A program made the translations under genes and the position numbers. The notes beneath the pieces were generated by a model. It searched no databases. It saw nothing but the letters and a program-made list of their open reading frames with translations, and was not told where the DNA came from. From Brevibacterium album DSM 18261 (lineage in GTDB: Bacteria > Actinomycetota > Actinomycetes > Actinomycetales > Brevibacteriaceae): a stretch of DNA of 64,000 bases. Positions 50,052 to 57,895 of this stretch are shown here, one piece after another. The stretch is from the NCBI RefSeq assembly GCF_000426445.1, contig NZ_AUFJ01000009.1, forward strand, positions 558,001 through 622,000, given 5' to 3'. The number at the start of each line of letters is the position of its first letter. The first letter of the stretch is position 1.

Positions 50052-51380
50052 TCATTCGACGACACGGAAGGCTCGCCGCACCTCGAGATCGCTGCCGTCC
50101 GGCGCCTCCGCCCGCAGGACCAGCTCCGCCGAGCCCGGCGTCGTGGCGGTGACGGTGACCTCGGACTGATCTGCGACATAGCGCCTGCTCGGCAGGGTCC
50201 AGGCCCAGGAGTCCGCGCCCTCGACCTCTGCCGTGAAGACGGCGGGCTCCCCCACGGGCACCTCTTCGGGTCCGGTGATCGAGACGGAGGCCCCGTCCGC
50301 CTGCGCGGGCGGCGATTCCGCATCTCCGAAGGCCCAGCGGCCCAGGAGCACCCCGCCCACGAGCGAGGCGAGCAGGGCGGTCACCGCCGCAGTCCGCCGG
50401 ATCCGCCTGCCCCACAGCCGCGCCCTCTGCTGCCGAGGCGTGAGCGGCCCCTGCGCGCCCGCCTCACCGCCGCGGCCATCCCCTTCGGCGGCCGCGGGCA
50501 GGTGGCCGCCCTGGCCGGTGCCGCCCTGGCCGGACGCGCCGCCGCCCGCACCGTGCGCATCCGCGAAGCCGCTCACCGCCTCGGGCGCGGGCGGGGCGAG
50601 CGCCTGCTCCACCTCCCGCAGCCACGCTTCGGCATCGGGCTGGCGGCGCTGCGGCCGCGTCGCCGTCCCGCGCTTGAGCACTTTCGCCAGGGCCGGGGGC
50701 GCACCTCCGTCCGCCAGCCATGCGAGCAGCGCGGACATCGCCCAGATGTCCGCGCGGATGTCCACGACGCCGGGGCCCTCCTGTTCGGGCGGGCGGAAGC
50801 CGTCGGTGCCGCCGGAGACCGTGAGGCCCGAGTTCACCGCGAGGTCCTTGCACATGCCGAGATCGGCGAGCAGCAGGCGCTCGTCGTCCCCGATCACGGC
50901 GGAGCCCGCGGCGGCCTCCTCGCCGAGCTGGCCCGGGGCCCGGGTGGACAGCAGCAGGTTGCCCGGGCTGAGATCACGGTGGACGAGGCGCTGACGGTGC
51001 ACCGCGTCCACGGCGGCGGCCAGCGGACGGGCGAAGGCGAGCAGGTCATCGGGCGAGGCACGCCAGCCCTGCCCGCGCAGCCACTCGACGCGGTCGCGGA
51101 GGGTGCCCCTGTCCGCGTGCTCGAGCACGAGGTACGGCTGGTGCCGCTCGGATTCGCCGATGTCGTAGACGGACACCACATGAGCGCCGCCCACCCGGCG
51201 CAGGCTGCGGCCCTCCGCGATGAAGCGCTGGCGGATCTCGAGGTTGAGGCTGTGGTTCTCCGCGAGGATCTTGATCGCGACGACATCGTCGAGGCGTTCG
51301 TCCACTGCCCGGTGGACGGTGGCGTAGGAGCCCACCCCGATCGGCTGCTCCAGCCGGTAGTGGGCCAGCCGTGCGCTCAC
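50052..51380 (-). CDS. Transmembrane Ser/Thr protein kinase
   Basis: 442 residues. Cytoplasmic kinase domain (~1-265): GVGSYATVHRA glycine loop, VAIKIL lysine, HRDLSPGNLLL catalytic loop, DLGMCK in place of DFG, GTDGFRPPEQ activation segment. A Gly/Ala-rich linker leads to one transmembrane helix (~320-340) and a small extracytoplasmic beta-sandwich-like domain (EVPVGEPAVFTAEVEGADSWAWTLPSRRY), similar in style to PKD/Ig folds. GTG 51380 overlaps the sigma-factor stop by 4 bp, so the kinase and sigma factor are co-translated and probably work together. Confidence 0.88.
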   Translation of the reverse strand: MSARLAHYRLEQPIGVGSYATVHRAVDERLDDVVAIKILAENHSLNLEIRQRFIAEGRSLRRVGGAHVVSVYDIGESERHQPYLVLEHADRGTLRDRVEWLRGQGWRASPDDLLAFARPLAAAVDAVHRQRLVHRDLSPGNLLLSTRAPGQLGEEAAAGSAVIGDDERLLLADLGMCKDLAVNSGLTVSGGTDGFRPPEQEGPGVVDIRADIWAMSALLAWLADGGAPPALAKVLKRGTATRPQRRQPDAEAWLREVEQALAPPAPEAVSGFADAHGAGGGASGQGGTGQGGHLPAAAEGDGRGGEAGAQGPLTPRQQRARLWGRRIRRTAAVTALLASLVGGVLLGRWAFGDAESPPAQADGASVSITGPEEVPVGEPAVFTAEVEGADSWAWTLPSRRYVADQSEVTVTATTPGSAELVLRAEAPDGSDLEVRRAFRVVE

Positions 51381-52102
51381 CCGGCTGCCTTGTCACAGCT
51401 CCGGGCCGGGGCTGCGCCCTCGCCGTCAGGCTCGTCCCTGAGCGCGCCGGCGACCATCGCCCGCCCGCGGCTCACCTGCGACTTCACCGTCCCGACGTTG
51501 CGGTCGAGCTGAGTTGCGATCTCCGCGTACGACAGCCCCTCCAGATCGCGCAGCACCACGGGCTCCCGGTAGAGCTCCGGCAGACCGTCGAGGGCACGGC
51601 GGACGGTGGCGCGGGTGGCGATGAGCGAACTCATCCGCACGGACGGGGCCTCCTCCTCGACCAGTGGGGCCGTGTCGCGCTGGCGGCGCAGGTGATCGGT
51701 GACCCTCCGCTGCACGATGGTGTGCACCCAGCTCGTGAACCTGCCGCCGCCGCGGTAGGCCCCGATCGACTGCACCACGGAGATCAGCGAGTCCTGCGCG
51801 ACATCGTCCACCGCGCTCCGGTCCAGGAGCACTGCTCCCGCGAACCGATGCACCACCCCGGAGGCGTCGAGTGTCTCCACAAGGAGCTCGAGAGCCGCCC
51901 GGTCGGCGGCGGCGTGCGCGGCGAGGGCATCCAGGGCGTCTGCCGCCCGACCGCTCTCCACGAGGGACCGCGCGATGCGAGAGGCCGCGGCACGGCTCCC
52001 GTCCTGCAGCGCGCGGCTCAGCGCGTGCGGACCGTCAGGGTCTGATGCTGCTTCCTGCACATGCACCGCTGCGGACGCAGAAGACCGTTCATGAGCCGCC
52101 AT
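51377..52102 (-). CDS. ECF-type RNA polymerase sigma factor
   Basis: 241 residues. An N-terminal extension of ~95 helical residues (DALAAHAAADRAALELL) precedes sigma region 2 (VDDVAQDSLISVVQSIGAYRGGGRFTSWVHTIVQRRVTDHLRRQ) and region 4 (ALDGLPELYREPVVLRDLEGLSYAEIATQLDRNVGTVKSQVSRGR). No adjacent anti-sigma gene; instead a Ser/Thr kinase overlaps its 3' end. Its own start ATG 52102 follows TAGACT at 7 nt, a housekeeping leaderless promoter, so it does not look autoregulated. Confidence 0.88.
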   Translation of the reverse strand: MAAHERSSASAAVHVQEAASDPDGPHALSRALQDGSRAAASRIARSLVESGRAADALDALAAHAAADRAALELLVETLDASGVVHRFAGAVLLDRSAVDDVAQDSLISVVQSIGAYRGGGRFTSWVHTIVQRRVTDHLRRQRDTAPLVEEEAPSVRMSSLIATRATVRRALDGLPELYREPVVLRDLEGLSYAEIATQLDRNVGTVKSQVSRGRAMVAGALRDEPDGEGAAPARSCDKAAG

Positions 52103-52346
52103 GCGGGGAAGTCTACCGATATCCGCAGGTGGGTGCAGGAACCCGGCGGGTCCGAGGTGTCAGCGCGGCACCTCGAACCCGCCGGAAGCCTCAGGCCTCA
52201 TGCGTCGCAGGGCAGGGGCAGGCACGCGGACACGAGCACCCCGGGCCTCTGCCCCGCCATCAGGACCGCGCCGAGCGAGGCGACCGCGAGGACGACGACG
52301 CCCGCACCGCTCGGGTGGCGATGAGTCCCTGCGGCGGTGATGCGGC

Positions 52347-53000
52347 TCAGTATGCGATCCAGTTGCCGTTGGCGTCGAGCGTGTAGCCGTCGACGGCCCC
52401 CATGACGCCGAGAGTGCCATCTGCCATGACGGATACGTTCGCCTCGGCGAATTCGTCGGTCCCGTCGGAGGACTCCTCATCGAGGATCGGGAACACGACC
52501 TCCACGCCCTCGTCCGGATCGCTCGCCGAGGTCGCACAGCGGTCGACGACGATCGCCGTCACCATGTCCTCGGAGATGTAGGTGCCGTGCTCGGGCGCAT
52601 CCGGGTCGAATGCCGCCCCAGCGACGACGGAGGAGAATCCCAGCCGTTCGCCGAGGCTCTCCGCAGAGGAATTACCGTCCAGGGGAGCGCTGAGGACCTC
52701 AAGGGCATCATCGGCGTAGTCGATCCTGAGCTCGAGGGCGCAGTATTCGACCCCGGCGAGCTCACGCGCCTGTGCTCGATAGCCCTCGACGAGGAGACGA
52801 TCCGACACCCCCTCGCCCACGGCCTCGCGGAGGTCCTCGGGAAGGGCGATGCGCAGCTTCGTGTCCGGTTCGACCCCCTCCACCTGGAACTCATAGGCGG
52901 TGCCGCCCCCGCATGCCGACAGCGCAATCGCCGCGGTTCCGCTGATCAGCGCCGCCCAGAGCGCGCGGCGACCATTGCGGCGGATGTTCGTTCCGTTCAT
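52347..53000 (-). CDS. Lipoprotein of unknown function, predicted ECF target
   Basis: 217 residues. Signal peptide with lipobox ALSAC followed by GGG, as in the 48617-49951 lipoprotein. The mature domain begins YEFQVEGVEPDTKLRIALPEDL and contains two cysteines (GVEYCALEL, VDRCATS). No recognised family. GAAAGGA lies ~10 nt before ATG 53000. ECF promoter 2 is 38 bp upstream. The gap from here to the sigma gene (52103-52346) shows no other feature. Confidence 0.75.
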   Translation of the reverse strand: MNGTNIRRNGRRALWAALISGTAAIALSACGGGTAYEFQVEGVEPDTKLRIALPEDLREAVGEGVSDRLLVEGYRAQARELAGVEYCALELRIDYADDALEVLSAPLDGNSSAESLGERLGFSSVVAGAAFDPDAPEHGTYISEDMVTAIVVDRCATSASDPDEGVEVVFPILDEESSDGTDEFAEANVSVMADGTLGVMGAVDGYTLDANGNWIAY

Positions 53001-53038
53001 GTCTTCTCGTCCTTTCGGTGCCGGTGGTGTCTCACCAG

Positions 53039-53068
53039 TGAGTCGCGGCCCGCGGCTCCGCGGTTGCA
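53039..53068 (-). promoter_or_regulatory. ECF-type promoter 2
   Basis: Minus strand: TGCAACC (53068-53062), 16-nt spacer, CGACTCA (53045-53039). Identity with promoter 1 extends to GATGCAACCG and to CGACTCAC then GGTGA, while the spacers differ. Confidence 0.75.
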
Positions 53069-53250
53069 TCGGTCTCGGAACTTCTTCAGACGCCGGTCCG
53101 CACGGGGCCGTACGCCGACGAGGCAGAGGTGCCCGCCGGCCTCGGAGATCCCGGTGCGAGGGTCGAGGCCGCAGGCCGCGCGGAACGGTCCCCCGTCCGC
53201 CGACCGAGCAGCGCCACCCCACGTCCGCGGCCCCGGTTAGGCTGGGAGCC

Positions 53251-55479
53251 GTGAAGGTACTCGTCATCGGCCCAGGCGCCCGCGAACACGCCCTTGTCTC
53301 CGCCCTCTCCCGCGATGACGGCGTCGAAGCCGTCATCGCAGCCCCTGGCAACCCCGGCATCGACCTCCTGTGCGAGACCCGCCCCGTCGACCAGACGGAT
53401 CCCGAGGCGTGCGTCGCCCTCGCCCGGGAGCTCGACGTCAGCCTCGTGGTGATCGGGCCCGAGGCCCCGCTCGTCGCCGGTGTCGCGGATGCGCTGCGCG
53501 CCGCCTCGTTCCCGGTGTTCGGCCCCGGGCAGGAGGCCGCGACGCTGGAGGGCTCCAAGGCCTATGCCAAGGAGGTCATGGAGGCCGCAGGCGTGCCCAC
53601 CGCGGCAGCCGTCGCCGCGACCACTCCCGCCGAGGCCCGCGCGGCCCTCGAGCGCTTCGGGGCTCCGCACGTCGTCAAGGCGGACGGTCTGGCCGCGGGC
53701 AAGGGCGTCGTCGTCACGGACGACTTCGACGAGGCCGTCGCCCACGCGGAGTCCTGCCTGTCCGCCTCCGACCGCGTGGTCATCGAGGAGTACCTCGACG
53801 GCCCCGAGGTCTCGCTCTTCGCGGTCTGCGACGGCACCGTCGCCGTGCCCCTGTCGCCAGCCCAGGACTTCAAGCGGATCGGCGACGGCGACACCGGCCC
53901 CAACACCGGCGGCATGGGCGCCTACTCGCCGCTGCCGTGGGCGCCTGCGGGCATGGTCGACGAGATCGTCTCCCGCGTGGCCCAGCCGGTCGTCGACGAG
54001 CTCGCCCGCCGCGGCAGCCCCTTCGCGGGCCTGCTCTACTGCGGCCTGGCGCTCACCTCGCGCGGCCTGCGGGTCATCGAGTTCAACGTGCGGTTCGGCG
54101 ATCCGGAGACGCAGTCCGTCCTCGCGCGCCTGCGCACACCGCTCGCCGGCCTCCTGCTCGCCGCGGCCCAGGGCACGCTCGCGGAGCAGCCGCCCCTCGA
54201 CTGGGACCCCCGCTCCGCCGTGACGGTGGTGCTGGCCGCGGCGAACTACCCCGAGGCCCCGCAGAAGGGCGATCCGATCGCCGGTCTCGAGGAGGCGCTC
54301 GCGCTCGAGGGCGTGGACGTCCTCCACGCCGGCACGAAGCTGTCGTCCGAGGGCGAGTTCCTCACCGACGGCGGGCGCGTGCTCTCGGTCGTGGCGCTCG
54401 GCGAGGGCCTGGCCGAGGCGCGGGCGAAGGCCTATGAGGCCGCCTCCCTCATCAGTTGGGACGGCATGCAGCTGCGCTCCGACATCGCGCTCCGGGCCGA
54501 GCGCGGCGAGATCGAGGTGCCCGAGGCGAGCGCGGGGGCGAGCTCCGCAGGGACGAACGCGGCAGCGGCGGTGGCCCGCGCCTCGGCGGAGGCGCCCGCG
54601 TTGCCGGGCTGGAAGCATGCCTATTCCGGCAAGGTGCGCGATCTCTACATCCGCGCGGGCGCGGTGGATCTGGCGAGTGCGGACGAGGTGCTCATGGTCG
54701 CCTCGGACCGCATCAGCGCCTACGACTGGGTGCTGTCCACGGAGATCCCGGACAAGGGCAAGGTGCTCACCGGTCTGTCCGTGTGGTGGTTCGACCAGCT
54801 CAGCGACCTCGTGGGCAGCCATGTGGTGAGCGTGGACGTGCCCGCGGAGGTCGCGGGCCGCGCGCTCATCTGCAGGCGGCTGGACATGTTCGAGGTGGAG
54901 TGCGTGGCGCGCGGCTTCCTCACCGGCTCCGGTCTCGCCGACTACCGTCGCACCGGTGCCGTCTGCGGCAATGAACTGCCCGCCGGGCTGGGCGAGGGCA
55001 GCCGTCTGGAGCCGGCGATCTTCACTCCGGCGACCAAGGCCGCGGTGGGCGATCACGACGAGAACATCGACTTCGGCCGCACCGTCGAGCTCTTGGGCCA
55101 GGAGGACGCCGAGGCGCTGCGCGACCTCACCCTGCGGGTCTACGAGCGTGCCCGTGAGCTCGCGGGCGAGCGCGGGATCGTCCTCGCCGACACCAAGTTC
55201 GAGTTCGGCCGGGACGCCTCCGGCGCCATCGTGCTGGGAGACGAGGTGCTCACCCCGGACTCCTCGCGGTTCTGGGATGCGGCGACGTTCGTCCCCGGCG
55301 AGGCCGCGGAGAGCTTCGACAAGCAGTTCGTGCGCGACTGGCTGACGTCCCCGGAGTCCGGCTGGGACAAGTCAGGGACGGTGCCTCCGCCGGAGCTGCC
55401 CGCCGAGGTCGTGGAGCGCACCCGTGCCCGCTACCTCGAGGCGTTCGAGCGGATCACCGGGCAGCCGTTCCCGGGCTGA
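53251..55479 (+). CDS. purDC: Fused GAR synthetase (PurD) and SAICAR synthetase (PurC)
   Basis: 742 residues. Residues ~1-425 are PurD: VIGPGAREHAL, VVIGPEAPLVAGVADAL, VVKADGLAAGKGVVV, FNVRFGDPETQSVL. A ~30-residue Ala/Ser/Gly linker follows, then PurC (~455-742): AYSGKVRDLY, VASDRISAYDWVL, ECVARGFLTGSGL, and DTKFEFGRD with EVLTPDSSRFW. The two enzymes catalyse steps 2 and 7-8 of purine synthesis, so they are not consecutive. GTG 53251 has TAGGCT 7 nt upstream, giving a leaderless GTG start. No stop or new start is seen at the junction. Confidence 0.93.
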   Translation: MKVLVIGPGAREHALVSALSRDDGVEAVIAAPGNPGIDLLCETRPVDQTDPEACVALARELDVSLVVIGPEAPLVAGVADALRAASFPVFGPGQEAATLEGSKAYAKEVMEAAGVPTAAAVAATTPAEARAALERFGAPHVVKADGLAAGKGVVVTDDFDEAVAHAESCLSASDRVVIEEYLDGPEVSLFAVCDGTVAVPLSPAQDFKRIGDGDTGPNTGGMGAYSPLPWAPAGMVDEIVSRVAQPVVDELARRGSPFAGLLYCGLALTSRGLRVIEFNVRFGDPETQSVLARLRTPLAGLLLAAAQGTLAEQPPLDWDPRSAVTVVLAAANYPEAPQKGDPIAGLEEALALEGVDVLHAGTKLSSEGEFLTDGGRVLSVVALGEGLAEARAKAYEAASLISWDGMQLRSDIALRAERGEIEVPEASAGASSAGTNAAAAVARASAEAPALPGWKHAYSGKVRDLYIRAGAVDLASADEVLMVASDRISAYDWVLSTEIPDKGKVLTGLSVWWFDQLSDLVGSHVVSVDVPAEVAGRALICRRLDMFEVECVARGFLTGSGLADYRRTGAVCGNELPAGLGEGSRLEPAIFTPATKAAVGDHDENIDFGRTVELLGQEDAEALRDLTLRVYERARELAGERGIVLADTKFEFGRDASGAIVLGDEVLTPDSSRFWDAATFVPGEAAESFDKQFVRDWLTSPESGWDKSGTVPPPELPAEVVERTRARYLEAFERITGQPFPG

Positions 55480-55819
55480 GCGGGGTTCCCGCACCGGAGC
55501 GCGTGCGCATTCCCAAATGGGGAGGCCGCGCCTCCCGGGCTGAGCGGCCGCGTTCCGGCAGAACCCGCGCCCCGCTCGAGGAGCCGGCAGTCCCGGGCTG
55601 AGAAGCTGCCGGACAGGGCTGGGAACCTCTGAGGCCGACCTCACGCGTGAACACACGGAGCCGATCTGCCAGCCGGAGCCGCAGACTTCCGGCGCCGGTC
55701 CGCTTCCCGGCCAGGCTGCCTTCCCACTGGGGAAACAGTGCATGCAGGTGACCCTTGCGTGCACTGCTCCCCAGCCGGAATCGTCACCGGGGCGCGTCGT
55801 CCTGTGTGCTCCCGCACAT
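55480..55819. other. Non-coding gap with an imperfect hairpin
   Basis: 340 bp between purDC and vapC with no supported gene. CCGGGCTGAG occurs three times (near 55474, 55537 and 55592). An imperfect inverted repeat with arms 55727-55745 and 55757-55774 (CTGGGGA..CAGTGCA type) forms a long hairpin that may end the purDC transcript. Confidence 0.5.
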
Positions 55820-56224
55820 TCACACCGCGGAGCGCACATCCGTACGCGCGAAGTCGTCTCCCTTGAACAGCAGCGGCTCATCGCGTTCCACGGCGAGCGC
55901 ATAGGAGAAGCAGTCCCCGAAGTTCAGCTGCGCCGGGTGCCCCATGCCCTTGCCGTAGTCCCGGTACGCCTGCCGGGCGATGCGCGCCTGCGCGGCTGTG
56001 ACGGGTGCTAGCTGAATCCGACCAGCATCCATGAGGTTCTCCGCCATGCGAATGAGCGCCGAGGCCCTGCGTCTTTCCAGCACGATGCCGAACTCGAGAT
56101 AGGCGGCGGCTGACATCGCATTGCCCTCGCCGCTCGCATCAAAAGCGAAAAGCCGTTGCTCGAACGCCGGACCTTCAGGCTCCCTGTCGATGATCGCCAC
56201 CATCGCTGAGGTATCGATGATCAT
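55820..56224 (-). CDS. vapC: VapC-family PIN-domain ribonuclease toxin
   Basis: 134 residues. MIIDTSAMVAIID with the first acidic residue, AYLEFGIVLERR, then LNFGDCFSYALA and FKGDDFARTDV, giving the four acidic PIN positions. The toxin cleaves RNA (usually tRNA or rRNA). ATG 56224 overlaps the antitoxin stop (ATGA), the usual vapBC arrangement. Confidence 0.93.
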   Translation of the reverse strand: MIIDTSAMVAIIDREPEGPAFEQRLFAFDASGEGNAMSAAAYLEFGIVLERRRASALIRMAENLMDAGRIQLAPVTAAQARIARQAYRDYGKGMGHPAQLNFGDCFSYALAVERDEPLLFKGDDFARTDVRSAV

Positions 56225-56502
56225 GCCGGGAGACCGTCCTCATCATAGAGAAAATCCGTGCTCAGCGGCCCACCGGTCTCCGCGAGGATCTTCCGCATCT
56301 CCTCGAGCGTCTCATCGAAGCGCCGCCATCGCTCCGCACGCTCGGCCTCCTCCGCCGCATCCCGCTCCGCCTCTGCGCGCTCGATGTCCGCGAGGTACTT
56401 CTCCAGCGCCTCCTCGATCACGCCGGTCTGCGTCTTCCCCGTCTTCGCAGCGGCCGCGCGCGCCAATGCGTGGACTCGCGGGTTCTTGATGTTGAGGCTC
56501 AT
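56221..56502 (-). CDS. vapB: VapB-family antitoxin
   Basis: 93 residues. SLNIKNPRVHALARAAAAKTGKTQTGVI is the PSK/Rv0623-type DNA-binding start, followed by a charged helix and a C-terminal tail DFLYDEDGLPA that typically blocks the toxin active site. GGGAGG precedes ATG 56502. It represses its own operon, probably through the GTGTAA repeats at 56585-56611. Confidence 0.9.
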   Translation of the reverse strand: MSLNIKNPRVHALARAAAAKTGKTQTGVIEEALEKYLADIERAEAERDAAEEAERAERWRRFDETLEEMRKILAETGGPLSTDFLYDEDGLPA

Positions 56503-56584
56503 GTGCACCTCCCTTCTCCGAGTTCCAGGCACCGAGTTCCAGGCTCCTGGTCTCCGCCTTCCGATGTCCTTCGAGCCCATCATT

Positions 56585-56611
56585 TTACACCTTTACACCA
56601 CAGGATTACAC
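56585..56611 (-). promoter_or_regulatory. vapBC operator-promoter with three GTGTAA repeats
   Basis: On the minus strand GTGTAA occurs at 56611-56606, 56598-56593 and 56590-56585, in an AT-rich pocket; TAAAAT (56587-56582) fits a -10. Close direct repeats suit binding of VapB dimers. Confidence 0.5.
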
Positions 56612-56700
56612 CCTTCTACCCTGTTCTGTGAGAACGGCCGTTCCGGGCAATTCCCCGTTCTCAGGAGACCCACCCCATCAGCTCCCGAAGACCTGACCGA

Positions 56701-57759
56701 TCACCGGCCGAGGCGGAAGGCATCGCCCTGCGGGACCCCCGCCAGCTCCCGGCACAGGGTGAGCGCGTCGAACACGGGCAGGCCCACCGCCCGGGCGAGC
56801 GTCTCCGCGTACGGCGGCAGGTTGGTGCACTCGAGCAGGATCGCCCGCACCTCCGGATGCTCTTCCACCAGCGCACGCCCGACGTCCACCACCTCCGCAC
56901 ACACGGCCTCCGGGGACAGCGGCCGCGTCTGCTTGAGGATCGCGCCGCGAAACGCCGGCTTCCCCTGCATCCCCGCGACCACGGTGCCGGCAAAGGCCAC
57001 AGCACCGGCACCAGCACCAGCACCGGCACCAGCACCAGCACCAGCACCAGCACCAGCACCAGCACCAGCACCAGCAGTGTGCCCTCTCCCGCTCCGCCTG
57101 GGCACGCTCCCCTCAGCGCCTCCGACGCCTCTCACCGAGCTTCCCGCTGCGGTCCCTGCCTCACCCGGCGGGACGGCGCCACACGCCGTGAAGTGCTCGC
57201 GCGTGAGCCGTGCGCTGTCGGCGGTGATCACGCCCACGAGCCCGTACTCCCGCTGCAGCGGTCCCAGCAGGCACAGCGCTGAGGCCGCGAAGGGCACCGC
57301 CACCCGCGCCGCAAGTTCCCGCTGGTGGCGGGCCATGAACCCGCAACTCGTGGTGATCGCAGCGACGCCGGCCTCCACGAGTGCAGCGGCATGTTCCGCG
57401 AACAGGTCCACGAGCCCGTCGTCCTGCCGGCCGATCACCCGCGCGACCGTGGCACCCGGCACCGTGCGGAAGAGCGCGGGCGCGTCGACGCTCACCCGGC
57501 GGCCGAGAGCTCCCGTCCGTCCGAACGTCTCCGGGCGGGCGAAACTCCCCACCCCCTCGAACGTCTCCGGGCAGCCGACGTCACCGGGTATCCGCGCGAA
57601 CCCCGCATCGAGCACGAGGACGCCGAGGCACGCACCTCCGTCCTCGACTCCCGCAGGCCCCGCAGCCCCCACACCGCTCACCGCACCCGCTGCACCCTCC
57701 GCGCCTTCGGCGCCCTCCGTACCCTCGGCACCCACGGCCTCCACCCGCTCTCGTCTCAT
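56701..57759 (-). CDS. Aspartate/glutamate racemase-family protein with (Gly-Ala)n tract
   Basis: 352 residues. ITTSCGFMARHQ and LLECTNLPPYAE supply the two catalytic-type cysteines of the Asp/Glu/hydantoin racemase superfamily; the N-terminal GVLVLDAGFARIPGDV resembles its first strand. A run of about twelve Gly-Ala dipeptides (57003-57076) interrupts the fold. The N-terminal ~35 residues are low-complexity. The start is uncertain; ATG 57759 is the position equivalent to the PAP2 start within a shared 59-bp repeat. It lies downstream of a TRAP-type permease, suggesting uptake and racemisation of an amino or dicarboxylic acid. Confidence 0.75.
   Translation of the reverse strand: MRRERVEAVGAEGTEGAEGAEGAAGAVSGVGAAGPAGVEDGGACLGVLVLDAGFARIPGDVGCPETFEGVGSFARPETFGRTGALGRRVSVDAPALFRTVPGATVARVIGRQDDGLVDLFAEHAAALVEAGVAAITTSCGFMARHQRELAARVAVPFAASALCLLGPLQREYGLVGVITADSARLTREHFTACGAVPPGEAGTAAGSSVRGVGGAEGSVPRRSGRGHTAGAGAGAGAGAGAGAGAGAGAGAGAVAFAGTVVAGMQGKPAFRGAILKQTRPLSPEAVCAEVVDVGRALVEEHPEVRAILLECTNLPPYAETLARAVGLPVFDALTLCRELAGVPQGDAFRLGR
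57003..57076. repeat. Hexanucleotide repeat coding for Gly-Ala
   Basis: About twelve copies of CACCAG (sometimes CACCGG) in a row inside the racemase-like gene. The 6-bp unit keeps the frame whatever the copy number. Confidence 0.9.
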
Positions 57760-57810
57760 TCCGCGCTCATGTCTCATTCCACTGCGCTCAGCACCCGCTC
57801 GGACGAAGCA
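57752..57810. repeat. 59-bp dispersed repeat, copy A
   Basis: About 90% identical to 63568-63626. It covers the presumed translation start of the racemase-like gene, as copy B covers the start of the PAP2 gene. Core: GTCTCATTCCACTGCGCTC. Confidence 0.8.
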
Positions 57811-57895
57811 GAGGGAGACACGAGTCGAAAACGAGACGCGAGTCGAAAGCAGGGCGCCAGCGGAGGACGAGACGCGCGCGGAAAGAGGGGCATCC

